Part shown: in pieces, positions 26,014 through 34,504 of the stretch
Position numbering within the stretch: the stretch's first letter is position 1
Layout: each line of letters begins with the position of its first letter
Assembly: GCA_017301995.1 (NCBI GenBank)
Contig: JAFLEH010000001.1
Span: 124,001-188,000 of the forward strand
Source of the DNA: Verrucomicrobiota bacterium
GTDB lineage: Bacteria > Verrucomicrobiota > Verrucomicrobiia > Verrucomicrobiales > Akkermansiaceae
Direction: 5' to 3'
DNA: 64,000 bases
Notes under the pieces: generated by a model
What the model saw: only the letters and a program-made list of their open reading frames with translations
Told to the model about the DNA's origin: nothing
Databases searched by the model: none
Made by a program: the position numbers and the translations under genes

Positions 26014-26364
26014 ATGAAGGAACACCGCATACTCGCCTATCTAGCCGCGCTGCAGTGCCTGACGGTGCTTGCGGGGTCGCTCCTGCTTTCGGTCTCCATG
26101 CGGTTTTTCGAGGAAGTCCTTGTTTCCGGGCGTGGCCGGGGGGCCAGCCTCACTCTGGCGCGGGCGCTTTCCGGCTACGGATGGTGGCTGCTCGCGCTGC
26201 CCGCCATGTGGGTGGCCTTGATGGCGAACGGACAGCGGAAAAACCGCCCTTGGGCGGACCGCCGAAGCATTTTGGCCACCGGGACCCTGCTGCTGGCGTT
26301 TCTCACCGTGGTCTATTTTGTGGCGGTTGCCGTGGCCACCAAACCGGTCCTCTCCACCCCCTGA
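26014..26364 (+). CDS. Small membrane protein, function unknown
   Basis: A 116-residue protein with three predicted helices: residues 8-29 (LAALQCLTVLAGSLLLSVSM), 51-70 (YGWWLLALPAMWVALMA) and 85-110 (ATGTLLLAFLTVVYFVAVAVAT). The loop between helices 2 and 3 is basic (GQRKNRPWADRR), so the segment should face the cytoplasm. No family recognised. It is followed after 153 bases by the HtrA-type protease on the same strand. Its start is just downstream of the IS/MITE remnant, so its promoter region may have been rearranged. Confidence 0.65.
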   Translation: MKEHRILAYLAALQCLTVLAGSLLLSVSMRFFEEVLVSGRGRGASLTLARALSGYGWWLLALPAMWVALMANGQRKNRPWADRRSILATGTLLLAFLTVVYFVAVAVATKPVLSTP

Positions 26365-26517
26365 AACGCAAGGACCGCCCCTCTGCCGCCGGTCGATCCG
26401 GTTTCCGCGAAATTCCCGCCCCACCGGAGATCGGGATTGCTTTTTCCCGGTTTTTCGAGACAGATCCCCCGGTCCGCCTCGCTGTGCTGCCACCAACAGG
26501 CAACCCCTTCCCATCCC

Positions 26518-28536
26518 ATGCCCCACCCGTTCCGCCACTTCGCCACCGCAACCGCCGTTGCGTCCGCCCTCGTGTCACCCGCCTCGGCCAAGGTCGATCC
26601 CCAGATCGAAGCCGCCGTCAACTCGGTCTATCCGTCCCTCGTCCGCATCTACGTGGTGTCCGAGGAAGGCGGTTCCGGCCGCATGCAGAAACAACGCGCC
26701 AGCGGCTCCGGCGCCATCATCAGCCCGGACGGTTACATCGTCACCAATCACCACGTGGCCGGCCGCGCGTCGCGGATCGTCGTCAATCTGGCCGACCGCC
26801 AGGAACTCCGCGCCACCCTCGTCGGCACCGACCCGCTGGCCGACCTCGCCGTGCTCAAGATCGACAAAAAGGACCTGCGCGACCCTAACATGGCCCTGCC
26901 GGTCGCGAAATTCGGCGACAGCTCGACGCTTGCCGTGGGCGACATCGTGCTTGCGATGGGCAGCCCGGCCGGTCTCTCGCAATCGGTCACCCAGGGGATC
27001 GTCGCCAACCTGGAAATGATCGCCCCGCGCGAGTCGATGCGCCTCGATGGCGAAGCGGTCGGAGAAATCGTCCGCTGGATCGGTCACGACGCGGTGATCT
27101 TCGGCGGAAACTCGGGCGGCCCGCTGGTGAATCTGAAAGGTGAGATCATCGGCATCAATGAGGTCGGCATCGGCAGCCTCGGAGGCGCCATCCCGTCGAA
27201 TCTCGCGAAAAAGGTCTCGGATGAAATCATCGCCACCGGGTCGGTCAAACGCAGTTGGACCGGCCTTGCGGTGCAGCCGCTGCTGAAGACCACCAAGGCG
27301 GACGCCGGCGTTCTCGTTTCCGGGGTCATCGCGGATTCTCCCGCAGCCGCGGCCGGTCTCAAGGCTGGCGACATCATCACCAAATGCAACGGCACCGCCC
27401 TCGCCCCCGCCCGCGCGGCCGAGGACATCCCGGTGTTCAACCGCATCGTGCTGGAAGCTCCCATCGGATCGGAAATCGCCATGGAAGGCACCCGCGATGG
27501 CAAACCCGCCACTTGGAAAATCACCACCGCCGAACGCGAACCGGCCCAGCCCCGCGAAAAGGAATTGCTCTCATGGGGCATCACCGCCCGCGACCTCACC
27601 AAGCTCAACGCCAAGGAACTCCACCGCGCCGACAACCGCGCCGCCGTGGTCCAGAGCCTCCGCCCCGGCGGTGCCGCCGCCGACTCCAAACCCGCCATCG
27701 CCCCCGGCGACCTGATCCTCGAAGTCGGCGGCAAACCGGTCTCCAACCTCGCCGACCTCATCCGCGTGAGCGCCGAGATCACCAAGGACGCCACCAAGCC
27801 GATCCCCACCCTCGTCGCCTACGAACACGACAGCCGCAGTTACCTAACCGTCGTGAAGATCGGCCCCGAACCCGATCCCGACAAGCCCGGTCTCGCCCGC
27901 AAGGCATGGATCGGCGTGGAAACCCAGGTGATTTCCGCCGATCTGGCCGAGGCGCTCGGCATTCCCGGAACCAAGGGCATCCGCGTCACCCGCGTGCATC
28001 CCGGATCCAACGCCGAAAAGGCCGGCCTCAAAACCGGCGACCTGATCCTCAAACTCGACGGCACGGTCATCGCCGCCTCCCGCCCGGAAGACTCGGATGT
28101 ATTCTCCACCGCCATCCGCCAATACAAAATCGGCACCGAAGCCGACCTGATCGTCAGGCGCGACAAACAGGATCTACCGGTGAAGGTCAAACTCGACGCC
28201 TCCCCCGAGTCCAACAGCGAACTGGACACCCACGAGTGCGAGCCACTCGAGTTCAAGGCCCGCGACATCAGCCAGAACGACCGGATCTCGGAAAACCTGC
28301 CCGAAGATTTCAAGGGAGTCTTCATCAACGAGGTGAAATCGTCCGGCTGGGCCTCGCTCGGCGGCCTAGCCAACGGCGACATCCTCATCTCCATCGACGG
28401 CGAACCGACCGACTCCATCAAGACCCTCAAGACCCAGCTCGAAAAGTTGGAGAAGGAAAAACGCAGCCCGTTCGTGTTCTTCGTCAAACGCGGCCTCGTC
28501 ACCCGCTACATCGAACTCGAACCCTCCTGGCAATAA
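26518..28536 (+). CDS. HtrA/Deg-type serine protease with three PDZ-like domains
   Basis: A 672-residue exported protease with a signal peptide ending near ASA-KVD. The trypsin-like domain (about 25-250) has an intact triad: His in TNHHVAG (about 77), Asp in DPLADLAVLK (about 108) and Ser in GGNSGGPLVN (about 200). PDZ-like modules follow at about 260-345, a middle one around GGAAADSKPAIAPGDLILEV (380-460), and one around ARKAWIGVETQV/AGLKTGDLILKLDG (460-560); the end (about 570-665) looks like a further PDZ. Such proteases degrade or refold damaged envelope proteins. Length exceeds DegP (about 450) because of the extra modules. A paralogue with a ruined triad follows. Confidence 0.9.
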   Translation: MPHPFRHFATATAVASALVSPASAKVDPQIEAAVNSVYPSLVRIYVVSEEGGSGRMQKQRASGSGAIISPDGYIVTNHHVAGRASRIVVNLADRQELRATLVGTDPLADLAVLKIDKKDLRDPNMALPVAKFGDSSTLAVGDIVLAMGSPAGLSQSVTQGIVANLEMIAPRESMRLDGEAVGEIVRWIGHDAVIFGGNSGGPLVNLKGEIIGINEVGIGSLGGAIPSNLAKKVSDEIIATGSVKRSWTGLAVQPLLKTTKADAGVLVSGVIADSPAAAAGLKAGDIITKCNGTALAPARAAEDIPVFNRIVLEAPIGSEIAMEGTRDGKPATWKITTAEREPAQPREKELLSWGITARDLTKLNAKELHRADNRAAVVQSLRPGGAAADSKPAIAPGDLILEVGGKPVSNLADLIRVSAEITKDATKPIPTLVAYEHDSRSYLTVVKIGPEPDPDKPGLARKAWIGVETQVISADLAEALGIPGTKGIRVTRVHPGSNAEKAGLKTGDLILKLDGTVIAASRPEDSDVFSTAIRQYKIGTEADLIVRRDKQDLPVKVKLDASPESNSELDTHECEPLEFKARDISQNDRISENLPEDFKGVFINEVKSSGWASLGGLANGDILISIDGEPTDSIKTLKTQLEKLEKEKRSPFVFFVKRGLVTRYIELEPSWQ

Positions 28537-28603
28537 TAACAAACCAACACGCCACGGACAACACGAACGAACTCGGATAGGATAAAGACAAGCGCGAAGC
28601 TCC

Positions 28604-28629
28604 ATCCGTGACCATCCGTGCAATCCGTG
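28604..28629. repeat. ATCCGTG short-word repeat
   Basis: ATCCGTG occurs at 28604, 28614 and 28623 in the gap between the two protease-like genes, at a spacing of nine to ten bases. Runs of this word are scattered in intergenic DNA of many Verrucomicrobiota and Planctomycetota. No secondary structure or promoter stands out. Confidence 0.5.
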
Positions 28630-28680
28630 GTCCAAAACACTCCCAACCCCGACATTCCAACAACACACCACCGCAACGCT

Positions 28681-29451
28681 ATGAAATTCCGCACCCTGCT
28701 TCTGGCCGCTCTCGCCGCCACACCGCTTGCCAACGCCGCCACCGGCCCTCTCAAGGATAAAGCCCTCGCGCTTTCCGCATCCAACAAAAACTCCGTCGTC
28801 CAGCTCAGCGCCACGGTGGAAATCGAAGTCATCGCCGGCGATAACCCGGCCCGCAAGGAAGAGAAAAAGCTCGAGGTCATCGGCACCGTTCTCAACAAGG
28901 ACGGACTGATCGTCGTGCCGCTTTCCACCCTCGACGTCGCCGCCTCCGTGGACGGCCGCACCATCAACACCCCGCAGGGCGCGATCAAGCTCAGCGCCAA
29001 ATCCGACACCAAGGAAGTGAAAATCATCATGGCCGACGGCACCGAGGCTCCGGCCAAGGTGGTGTTCAAGGACACCGATCTCGACCTCGCCTTCGTCCGT
29101 CCGGAAAAGACCGAGGGCCTGACCTTCACCGCCATCGATACCGCCAACAGCGCGCCGCTCGGGATGTTGGACGATGTGATCGTTCTCGGCCGCCTCGGCA
29201 AGGATCTCAACCGCGAACCGCTCGTGATGACCACCGAAGTGATGGCCCTGATTACCAAGCCGCGCACCTTCGCCCGCATCGGCGCCCCCTGCCTCGGCGT
29301 CCCCGTGTTCAATGGCGAAGGCAAATTCGTCGGCATCGGCATCAACCGTTTCGGTCCCAAGTCCGAAGCTTCCGAAGGCGGACTTGGCGGCGCCACCAAC
29401 GTGGTGCTCCCCGCCGAAGACGTGATCGAAGCCGCCGCCCAGGCGAAGTGA
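28681..29451 (+). CDS. Exported trypsin-fold pseudoprotease, paralogue of the HtrA gene
   Basis: A 256-residue protein with a signal peptide (MKFRTLLLAALAATPLANA). The fold pattern follows the HtrA protease next door, but the catalytic residues are gone: the His position reads LIVVPLSTLD where the active enzyme has IVTNHHV, and the Ser position reads IGAPCLGVPVFN instead of GGNSGGPLVN. Only the Asp strand DTDLDLAFVRP is kept. There is no PDZ domain. It may bind the protease or its substrates as an inactive partner. Gene order and same strand support common function with the HtrA gene, 144 bases upstream. Confidence 0.7.
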   Translation: MKFRTLLLAALAATPLANAATGPLKDKALALSASNKNSVVQLSATVEIEVIAGDNPARKEEKKLEVIGTVLNKDGLIVVPLSTLDVAASVDGRTINTPQGAIKLSAKSDTKEVKIIMADGTEAPAKVVFKDTDLDLAFVRPEKTEGLTFTAIDTANSAPLGMLDDVIVLGRLGKDLNREPLVMTTEVMALITKPRTFARIGAPCLGVPVFNGEGKFVGIGINRFGPKSEASEGGLGGATNVVLPAEDVIEAAAQAK

Positions 29452-29461
29452 TATCATCTTG

Positions 29462-30286
29462 ATGCACCTGCTCCTCATCGGCCACGGATACCTCGGCACG
29501 GCGGTCGCCGGGCTGTTCCGGGCCGCTGAATGGCAGGTCACCGCCACCTCCCTATCCGGCGGCGATGGCACCCGCGCGCTCGATGTTTCGTCAGCCCATG
29601 CCGTCGCCGATCTGGCAGCCGCCGTTTCACCGCCGGACGCCATCATCCATTGCGCCGCCACCAACCGCGGCGGCGCGGATGCCTATCAGCGGATCTATCT
29701 GGATGGCAGCCGCCACCTGCTGGCGGCCTTTCCGGAGACCAGGCTGGTGTTCGTTTCCAGTTCGTCGGTTTACGCCCAGACCGACGGCTCTCTGGTCACC
29801 GAGGACAGCCCCACCGATCCCGACCGCGAAACCGGGCGGATGCTGCTGGAAACGGAGCGCCTGACGCTCGCTTCCGGCGGCACCGTGGCGCGGTTGGCCG
29901 GCATCTACGGACCCGGCCGCTCGGTCATCCTAACCAAGTTTCTCGCCGGCCAGGCGGTGATTGAGGAAGACGGCCGCCGCATCCTCAACCAGATCCATCG
30001 CGACGACGCCGCCCGCGCGCTGCTCCATTTGGTTAGCCTGGGAGACGCCACCCGCGGCGGGATTTTCAACGTCTGCGATTCCGAGCCCATCAGCCAACTC
30101 GATTGCTACCGCGGCCTTTGCGGGATATTCAACCGCCCGCTCCCACCCACCGCCCCGCGCGACCTCGACCGCAAGCGCGGCTGGACCCACAAGCGGGTCT
30201 CCAACGCCAAACTCCGCGCCACCGACTGGGAACCGGAATTCCCCTCCTTTCTATCCGCCGCGCCGTCCGTCGCCGCCACCTTGTGA
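29462..30286 (+). CDS. NAD(P)-dependent epimerase/SDR (YeeZ-like)
   Basis: A 274-residue extended-type SDR with the Rossmann start MHLLLIGHGYLGTAVAGLF (GxGxxG), LVFVSSSSVYAQ (active-site Ser and Tyr strand; the YxxxK Lys is not clear) and GIYGPGRS. Similar proteins (YeeZ type) are annotated as NAD-dependent epimerases/dehydratases of unknown substrate. ATG at 29462 is preferred over a TTG one codon upstream. It starts 10 bases after the pseudoprotease stop, so co-transcription is likely. Confidence 0.8.
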   Translation: MHLLLIGHGYLGTAVAGLFRAAEWQVTATSLSGGDGTRALDVSSAHAVADLAAAVSPPDAIIHCAATNRGGADAYQRIYLDGSRHLLAAFPETRLVFVSSSSVYAQTDGSLVTEDSPTDPDRETGRMLLETERLTLASGGTVARLAGIYGPGRSVILTKFLAGQAVIEEDGRRILNQIHRDDAARALLHLVSLGDATRGGIFNVCDSEPISQLDCYRGLCGIFNRPLPPTAPRDLDRKRGWTHKRVSNAKLRATDWEPEFPSFLSAAPSVAATL

Positions 30287-30321
30287 ACCGGGCAACGGAC
30301 GACTCGCCTCGCACCGGTGTG

Positions 30322-30373
30322 CCGTTGCTGGCGCGTCTCGCGCCAGTCCGTTGCCGGTGCGTCTCGCGCCGGC
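30322..30373. repeat. Two tandem 26-base hairpin units with compensatory changes
   Basis: Units begin CCGTTG at 30322 and 30348. Unit 1 folds as CTGGCGCG-TCT-CGCGCCAG (30328-30346); unit 2 as GCCGGTGCG-TCT-CGCGCCGGC (30353-30373). Between the units a T-A pair has become a C-G pair, a compensated change that keeps the stem. This REP-like pair sits 36 bases after the SDR stop and may also act as a transcription terminator or mRNA stabiliser. Confidence 0.75.
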
Positions 30374-30400
30374 ATTCCAACCTCACCCCAGCCCAGAAAC

Positions 30401-30430
30401 TTCACCGCCAAGACGCCAAGTTCGCCAAGG
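30401..30430. repeat. CGCCAAG-type dispersed repeat in the 30287-30648 gap
   Basis: TTCACCGCCAAGACGCCAAG followed by TTCGCCAAGG, in which CGCCAAG occurs three times at nine- to ten-base spacing. This matches the kind of CGCCAAG/CGCAGAG words scattered between genes in Verrucomicrobiota and Planctomycetota. The rest of the 362-base gap, apart from the paired hairpins at 30322-30373, shows nothing recognisable. Confidence 0.5.
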
Positions 30431-30648
30431 AGATGGAAGATCCGGGGTGATGGAAGGCGGATGAACAAGCGCATCTCCGCAATCACGGCGGTTCCACCGC
30501 TACTGCGGTTGCGAAAGGGACAGCATGGGCTTGACTCGCACAGTGGCTTCCGCGGAAGATTGCGCACGGGGCCCAATCCAGCCACTCACACTCAACCCAA
30601 TCTCCATTCAATCGCTGCCGTAGGAGCGCTCAATCGTTGGGTAAAGAA

Positions 30649-31005
30649 ATGAAGACCCTGTTTTACGCATCCCTGGTTCTACCAGCCATCTACATTGGCT
30701 GCATGGTCTCATTTTTCGTTGGAGTAGCAATCGGATTCGATATCGCTGATGTGGTAAGACCCCACAATGAACTGTTGATGGCGGTCGTTGGTTCACTTAC
30801 GGGAGTATTCGTACTGATTTGTATCGCCGTCCTTTGGCTGGGTAAGCACTCCATACGGCTGCGGGTTCAGTGGACGATCGTGCTGATAATGATGAACATG
30901 ATCGGAGTTCCACTATTTCTCTGGTATGTCGTGCGCGGCCACTTGCCCGGAATCCGCACGCCAATGGGACAACAGGCCGAGCAAGACGTCCCACCGAATC
31001 CCTAA
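30649..31005 (+). CDS. Small membrane protein, function unknown
   Basis: A 118-residue protein with three predicted helices: about 3-28 (LFYASLVLPAIYIGCMVSFFVGVAI), 43-63 (LLMAVVGSLTGVFVLICIAVLW) and 72-95 (VQWTIVLIMMNMIGVPLFLWYVV), with a polar C-terminal tail. No family recognised. Codon use is less GC-rich than that of its neighbours, hinting at a different history. ATG at 30649 is chosen over an upstream TTG in the same frame. It is followed by the HzsA-related gene after about 110 bases. Confidence 0.6.
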   Translation: MKTLFYASLVLPAIYIGCMVSFFVGVAIGFDIADVVRPHNELLMAVVGSLTGVFVLICIAVLWLGKHSIRLRVQWTIVLIMMNMIGVPLFLWYVVRGHLPGIRTPMGQQAEQDVPPNP

Positions 31006-31114
31006 CCCTCCTCCGGCTCTAGCCGTCATTAACTGCAGTCGTGGCCGCCCCCCAGTCCGGCGCAGGAGCCCCAACCGTCCGCAAGAATCCGTCGCCGGCA
31101 GCCGTATTGGCGGC

Positions 31115-33634
31115 GTGATCCACGATTCACCCAAGGTATTCCGCCATTTGCGCGCGGCCGTTCTGCTCCTCCTCGCGGGAGCCATGCGGCTGCCGGCGGT
31201 GCCGTGGACCGAGGCATGGATGCAACACCCGGATTTGGCGGCGTTTCAGCGGGATTTTCCGATTGCGGCGGACTGGCTGCGGCAGGATCTGGGAGTTTCC
31301 GACCCCTCGAAAGTCGATGCGGCGACGCTGGCGAAAGTGACCGCCAAACTGGCCGCCCAGCCCGCCGGGCTGGCCGAAGGGATCGCCTCGGCAACCGCCG
31401 CCAACGCACCCGCGGGCGATCTCCGCTGGCTGGCGCTCTACGCCACGGCCTGCGATGCGCGCCGGACCGCCCGGCTCGCCGCTCTAACCACCACCGCGCC
31501 CCGCATCGCCTTCGTGAAGCGCCGCTCGATCCGGCCGTCGTTTTTCGCCTACACCGAAGGACAATCGGATGCCCAGGCGGAGTGCCATTTCCTGCCGGGT
31601 TCGTCGCTGTGCGTTCTCGATCTATCCACCGGACAACCCGTTGTCACCACCCTGATCGACTCCCCGGACGGCGCGCTTCGCGACCCGGCCTTGTCATGGG
31701 ATGCCAAACGTCTGGCGTTCGCGTGGAAAAAATCGCTCCGGGAGGACGACTACCACCTTTATGAGCTTGATCTGGCCACCAAGGCGCTGCGGCAGGTCAC
31801 CACCGGCTCCGGCGTGGCGGATTACGAACCGGCCTATCTGCCCAACGGCGATTTCGTGTTTGCCTCCACCAGGTGCGTCCAGACGGTCGATTGTTTCTGG
31901 ACCGAGGTGAGCAATCTCTACACCTGCGATCCCGCCGGGCAAATCATCCGGCGTCTGGGATTTGACCAAGTCCACACGGTCTATCCGCAAATCCTCGATG
32001 ACGGCCGCGTGATCTACACCCGCTGGGACTACAACGACCGCGGGCAGGTGTTTCCGCAGCCGCTGTTCCAGATGAATCCGGACGGCACCGGCCAGTCGGA
32101 GTTCTATGGCAACAGCTCGTGGTTTCCCACCACCATCGCCCAAGCCAGGGGCATTCCCGGCACCAGCAAGGTGCTTGCCATCCTGTGCGGCCACCATTCC
32201 AGCCAGGCGGGAAAGCTGGCGGTCATCGATCCATCGTTAGGCCGGCAGGAAAACGAGGGTGTCCAGCTCGTTTCCCCGGTCCGCGAGACCAAGGCCGAAC
32301 GGATCGACTCCTACGGCCAGCAGGGCGAACTTTTCGCCTATCCGTTTCCTCTATCCGACCGCGAGTGGGTCGTGAGCTACGCGCCCGACGGATGGGATCC
32401 GCCGAAAGGCCGCAAGGGGGAGGCGGATTTCGGGCTCTACTGGATGGACGCCGACGGCAACCGCGAGCTGCTGGCCACCGATCCGGATCTGCCGTGCCTC
32501 CAGCCGGTGGTTCTAACATCCAGAACCCGCCCGCCCGCACGGCCCAGCGCGGTGGACTACCGCAAGACCACCGCCTCCTACTATGTGCGTGACATCTATC
32601 AGGGGCAGGGCCTGGTCGGAGTCGCCCGCGGCACGGTGAAACGGCTGCGCGTGGTGGCGCTGGAATTCCGGCCCGCCGGCATCCGCTCCAACCACAGCGG
32701 CGGTCCCGGCGGCGGCGCGCTGATCAGCACCCCGGTGGCTATCGGCAACGGCACCTGGGACGTGAAGCGCGTGCTCGGGGAGACCCCGGTTCACGAGGAC
32801 GGCTCCGCCTATTTCGAGGTCCCGGCGCGCACCCCGGTCTATTTCCAGGCGCTCGACGCCAAAGGCCGCGCGATCCAGACGATGCGCACCTGGAGCACCC
32901 TGCAACCCGGCGAAACCGGATCCTGCGTGGGCTGCCACGATACGAAGAATCAGGCGCCGGCGGCCTATCTATCCGGCAGCGGCACCATCGCCATGCGCCA
33001 GCCGCCGCGGAAGCTCGAACCCTTCCACGGCCCGCCGCGCGGGTTCAGTTATATCCGCGAGGTCCAGCCAATCCTCGACCGCCACTGCGTGAAATGCCAC
33101 AACCACCGCGATCCCGTGCTCGCCTGCGCCAAGGGCGAAAAGCCGCCCGTGCTCGAACAAGCGCCGAAGGACCGCTCGGTTTCGCGGGAACGCGCGTTCA
33201 GCCTGTTAGGCGAAACGGTGAACGACGAATTCGCCGGCCGGGCGTGGAGCGATTCCTATCTGGTCCTCACCCAATCCCGGCATGACGATGACAAACCGAA
33301 CGCACCTTTCCGCGGGCGCCCCGAGGGCAAAATGGTCGCTTGGCTGGGGTCGCAATCGGTTCCCACTCCCATTCCGCCGAATACCTCGGGATCCATCAAA
33401 AGCAACCTCCTCACGCTGTTGGAAAACGACCACTACGGGGTTCGGCTCACGCAGACCGACTATGAGACCATCGCCTGCTGGATCGATCTCTACGTCCCCT
33501 ACGGCGGCGATTACACCGAATCCAACATCTGGACCAAAGCCGAACACGAGAAATACCGCCGCTACGACGAAAAGCGCCGCCGGTTCGACGCCATGGAGAT
33601 CGAGGCGGTCAAACGGCATCTCCAGAGCCGCTGA
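31115..33634 (+). CDS. HzsA-related exported protein with PD40 beta-propeller and two heme-c sites
   Basis: A protein of about 839 residues with a likely signal (LRAAVLLLLAGAMRLPAVP). The middle has TolB-like PD40 propeller blades (for example DPALSWDAKRLAFAW, YLPNGDFVFASTR, YPQILDDGRVIYTRWDY). Further on come c-type heme sites CVGCHD and CVKCHN (both CxxCH). PD40 blades plus C-terminal diheme motifs match the hydrazine-synthase-alpha-like family, which is widespread outside anammox bacteria, where its role is unknown; this does not mean hydrazine chemistry. The start is uncertain: GTG at 31115 puts the signal near the N-terminus, and the frame is open further upstream. Confidence 0.8.
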   Translation: MIHDSPKVFRHLRAAVLLLLAGAMRLPAVPWTEAWMQHPDLAAFQRDFPIAADWLRQDLGVSDPSKVDAATLAKVTAKLAAQPAGLAEGIASATAANAPAGDLRWLALYATACDARRTARLAALTTTAPRIAFVKRRSIRPSFFAYTEGQSDAQAECHFLPGSSLCVLDLSTGQPVVTTLIDSPDGALRDPALSWDAKRLAFAWKKSLREDDYHLYELDLATKALRQVTTGSGVADYEPAYLPNGDFVFASTRCVQTVDCFWTEVSNLYTCDPAGQIIRRLGFDQVHTVYPQILDDGRVIYTRWDYNDRGQVFPQPLFQMNPDGTGQSEFYGNSSWFPTTIAQARGIPGTSKVLAILCGHHSSQAGKLAVIDPSLGRQENEGVQLVSPVRETKAERIDSYGQQGELFAYPFPLSDREWVVSYAPDGWDPPKGRKGEADFGLYWMDADGNRELLATDPDLPCLQPVVLTSRTRPPARPSAVDYRKTTASYYVRDIYQGQGLVGVARGTVKRLRVVALEFRPAGIRSNHSGGPGGGALISTPVAIGNGTWDVKRVLGETPVHEDGSAYFEVPARTPVYFQALDAKGRAIQTMRTWSTLQPGETGSCVGCHDTKNQAPAAYLSGSGTIAMRQPPRKLEPFHGPPRGFSYIREVQPILDRHCVKCHNHRDPVLACAKGEKPPVLEQAPKDRSVSRERAFSLLGETVNDEFAGRAWSDSYLVLTQSRHDDDKPNAPFRGRPEGKMVAWLGSQSVPTPIPPNTSGSIKSNLLTLLENDHYGVRLTQTDYETIACWIDLYVPYGGDYTESNIWTKAEHEKYRRYDEKRRRFDAMEIEAVKRHLQSR

Positions 33635-33635
33635 T

Positions 33636-33849
33636 CCCGAAATCGGAAGTTGGAATGGCCCACGCATCCATTTTTACCACTGAGGAACTGAAAATCACTG
33701 ATCCCACTGAAATGATTTTTTTGGGAAAATCGATCCCATTCATCAATCGGTGCCTCCCTATTCTCTCCGAAAAACCAGTTTCCTCAGTGGTTCTCAGTGT
33801 TTCAGCGGTAATCCGAACGTCCAAACTACCCCAAACTTCGGATTTCGGG
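33636..33849. repeat. MITE-like dispersed repeat, copy B
   Basis: A 214-base element with good terminal inverted repeats: CCCGAAATCGGAAGTTGG at the left and CCAAACTTCGGATTTCGGG at the right, differing at about two positions. It is inverted relative to copy A (9479-9701) and aligns with it nearly end to end. The left end starts two bases after the stop of the HzsA-related gene. No coding sequence is seen inside. The remainder of the 315-base gap holds a terminator at 33886-33915. Confidence 0.8.
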
Positions 33850-33885
33850 CTGATCCGATGTCCCCCATTGTCCACGGAAACAAGA

Positions 33886-33915
33886 CGCCCGCGGCTCCGG
33901 ATGGGGCCGCGGGCG
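33886..33915 (-). terminator. Intrinsic terminator of the rplI-cyclophilin unit
   Basis: CGCCCGCGGC (33886-33895) and GCCGCGGGCG (33906-33915) form a perfect ten-pair stem with a ten-base loop. On the minus strand the stem is followed by TCTTGTTTCC, a T-rich tail. It sits 35 bases past the end of the cyclophilin gene, so it should end the minus-strand transcript. Confidence 0.75.
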
Positions 33916-33949
33916 GAAATGAAGGTGTCGGTTTTCGCGACCGAGCCGG

Positions 33950-34498
33950 TTAGGCGCGGTCGAGGATCGAGTTCCAGTGTTCCAGATGGTCTTTCTGGGA
34001 CTCGAACAGATCGGTGGTGTCGTCGTGGATGGTGATCGAGGTGATCTTGTCGCCCACGCCGTTGAACTTGCAGCCGCGCTCGCCGGTGTTGTTTTTGCCG
34101 GTGACCTTGGCGGTGACGTCCAAGCCGTTGGTGATTTGCCCGAAGACCGAGTGGCGGTTATCGAGGAACGGTGTCGGCACGGTGGTGATGAAAAACTGCG
34201 AACCGTTGGTGCCCGGGCCGGCGTTGGCCATGGAGAACACACCCGGAGCGCGGTGGCGAAGCTCGGGATGGAACTCGTCGGCGAACTTGTAGCCCGGACC
34301 GCCGCGGCCGCTCTCGGTGGGATCGCCGCCTTGGAGCATGAACTGGTCGATCACGCGGTGGAAGGCGACGTTGTTGTAATACCCCCGGCGGGCCAGGTTC
34401 AGGAAATTGGCACAGGTGAGCGGCGCTTTGGAGGCGTACAGGGTCGCCTCAATGTCGCCGGCCGTGGTGTGCAGCGTGATGCGGATGTCGGATGCCAT
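33950..34498 (-). CDS. Cyclophilin-type peptidyl-prolyl cis-trans isomerase
   Basis: A 182-residue single-domain cyclophilin. The active-site blocks are VAFHRVIDQFMLQGGD (catalytic Arg and Gln), SMANAGPGTNGSQFFITT and DNRHSVFGQITNGLDV. There is no signal peptide, so it should catalyse Xaa-Pro isomerisation in the cytoplasm. It follows rplI by six bases, pointing to co-transcription with a ribosomal protein gene, and ends before a strong terminator. The C-terminal extension (DLFESQKDHLEHWNS) is short and polar. Confidence 0.93.
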   Translation of the reverse strand: MASDIRITLHTTAGDIEATLYASKAPLTCANFLNLARRGYYNNVAFHRVIDQFMLQGGDPTESGRGGPGYKFADEFHPELRHRAPGVFSMANAGPGTNGSQFFITTVPTPFLDNRHSVFGQITNGLDVTAKVTGKNNTGERGCKFNGVGDKITSITIHDDTTDLFESQKDHLEHWNSILDRA

Positions 34499-34504
34499 AG
34501 CGGA

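Noticed and set aside
31115..33634. Hydrazine synthesis (anammox)
   Set aside because: The family is broad and the other hydrazine synthase subunits are absent; only the fold relation is claimed.
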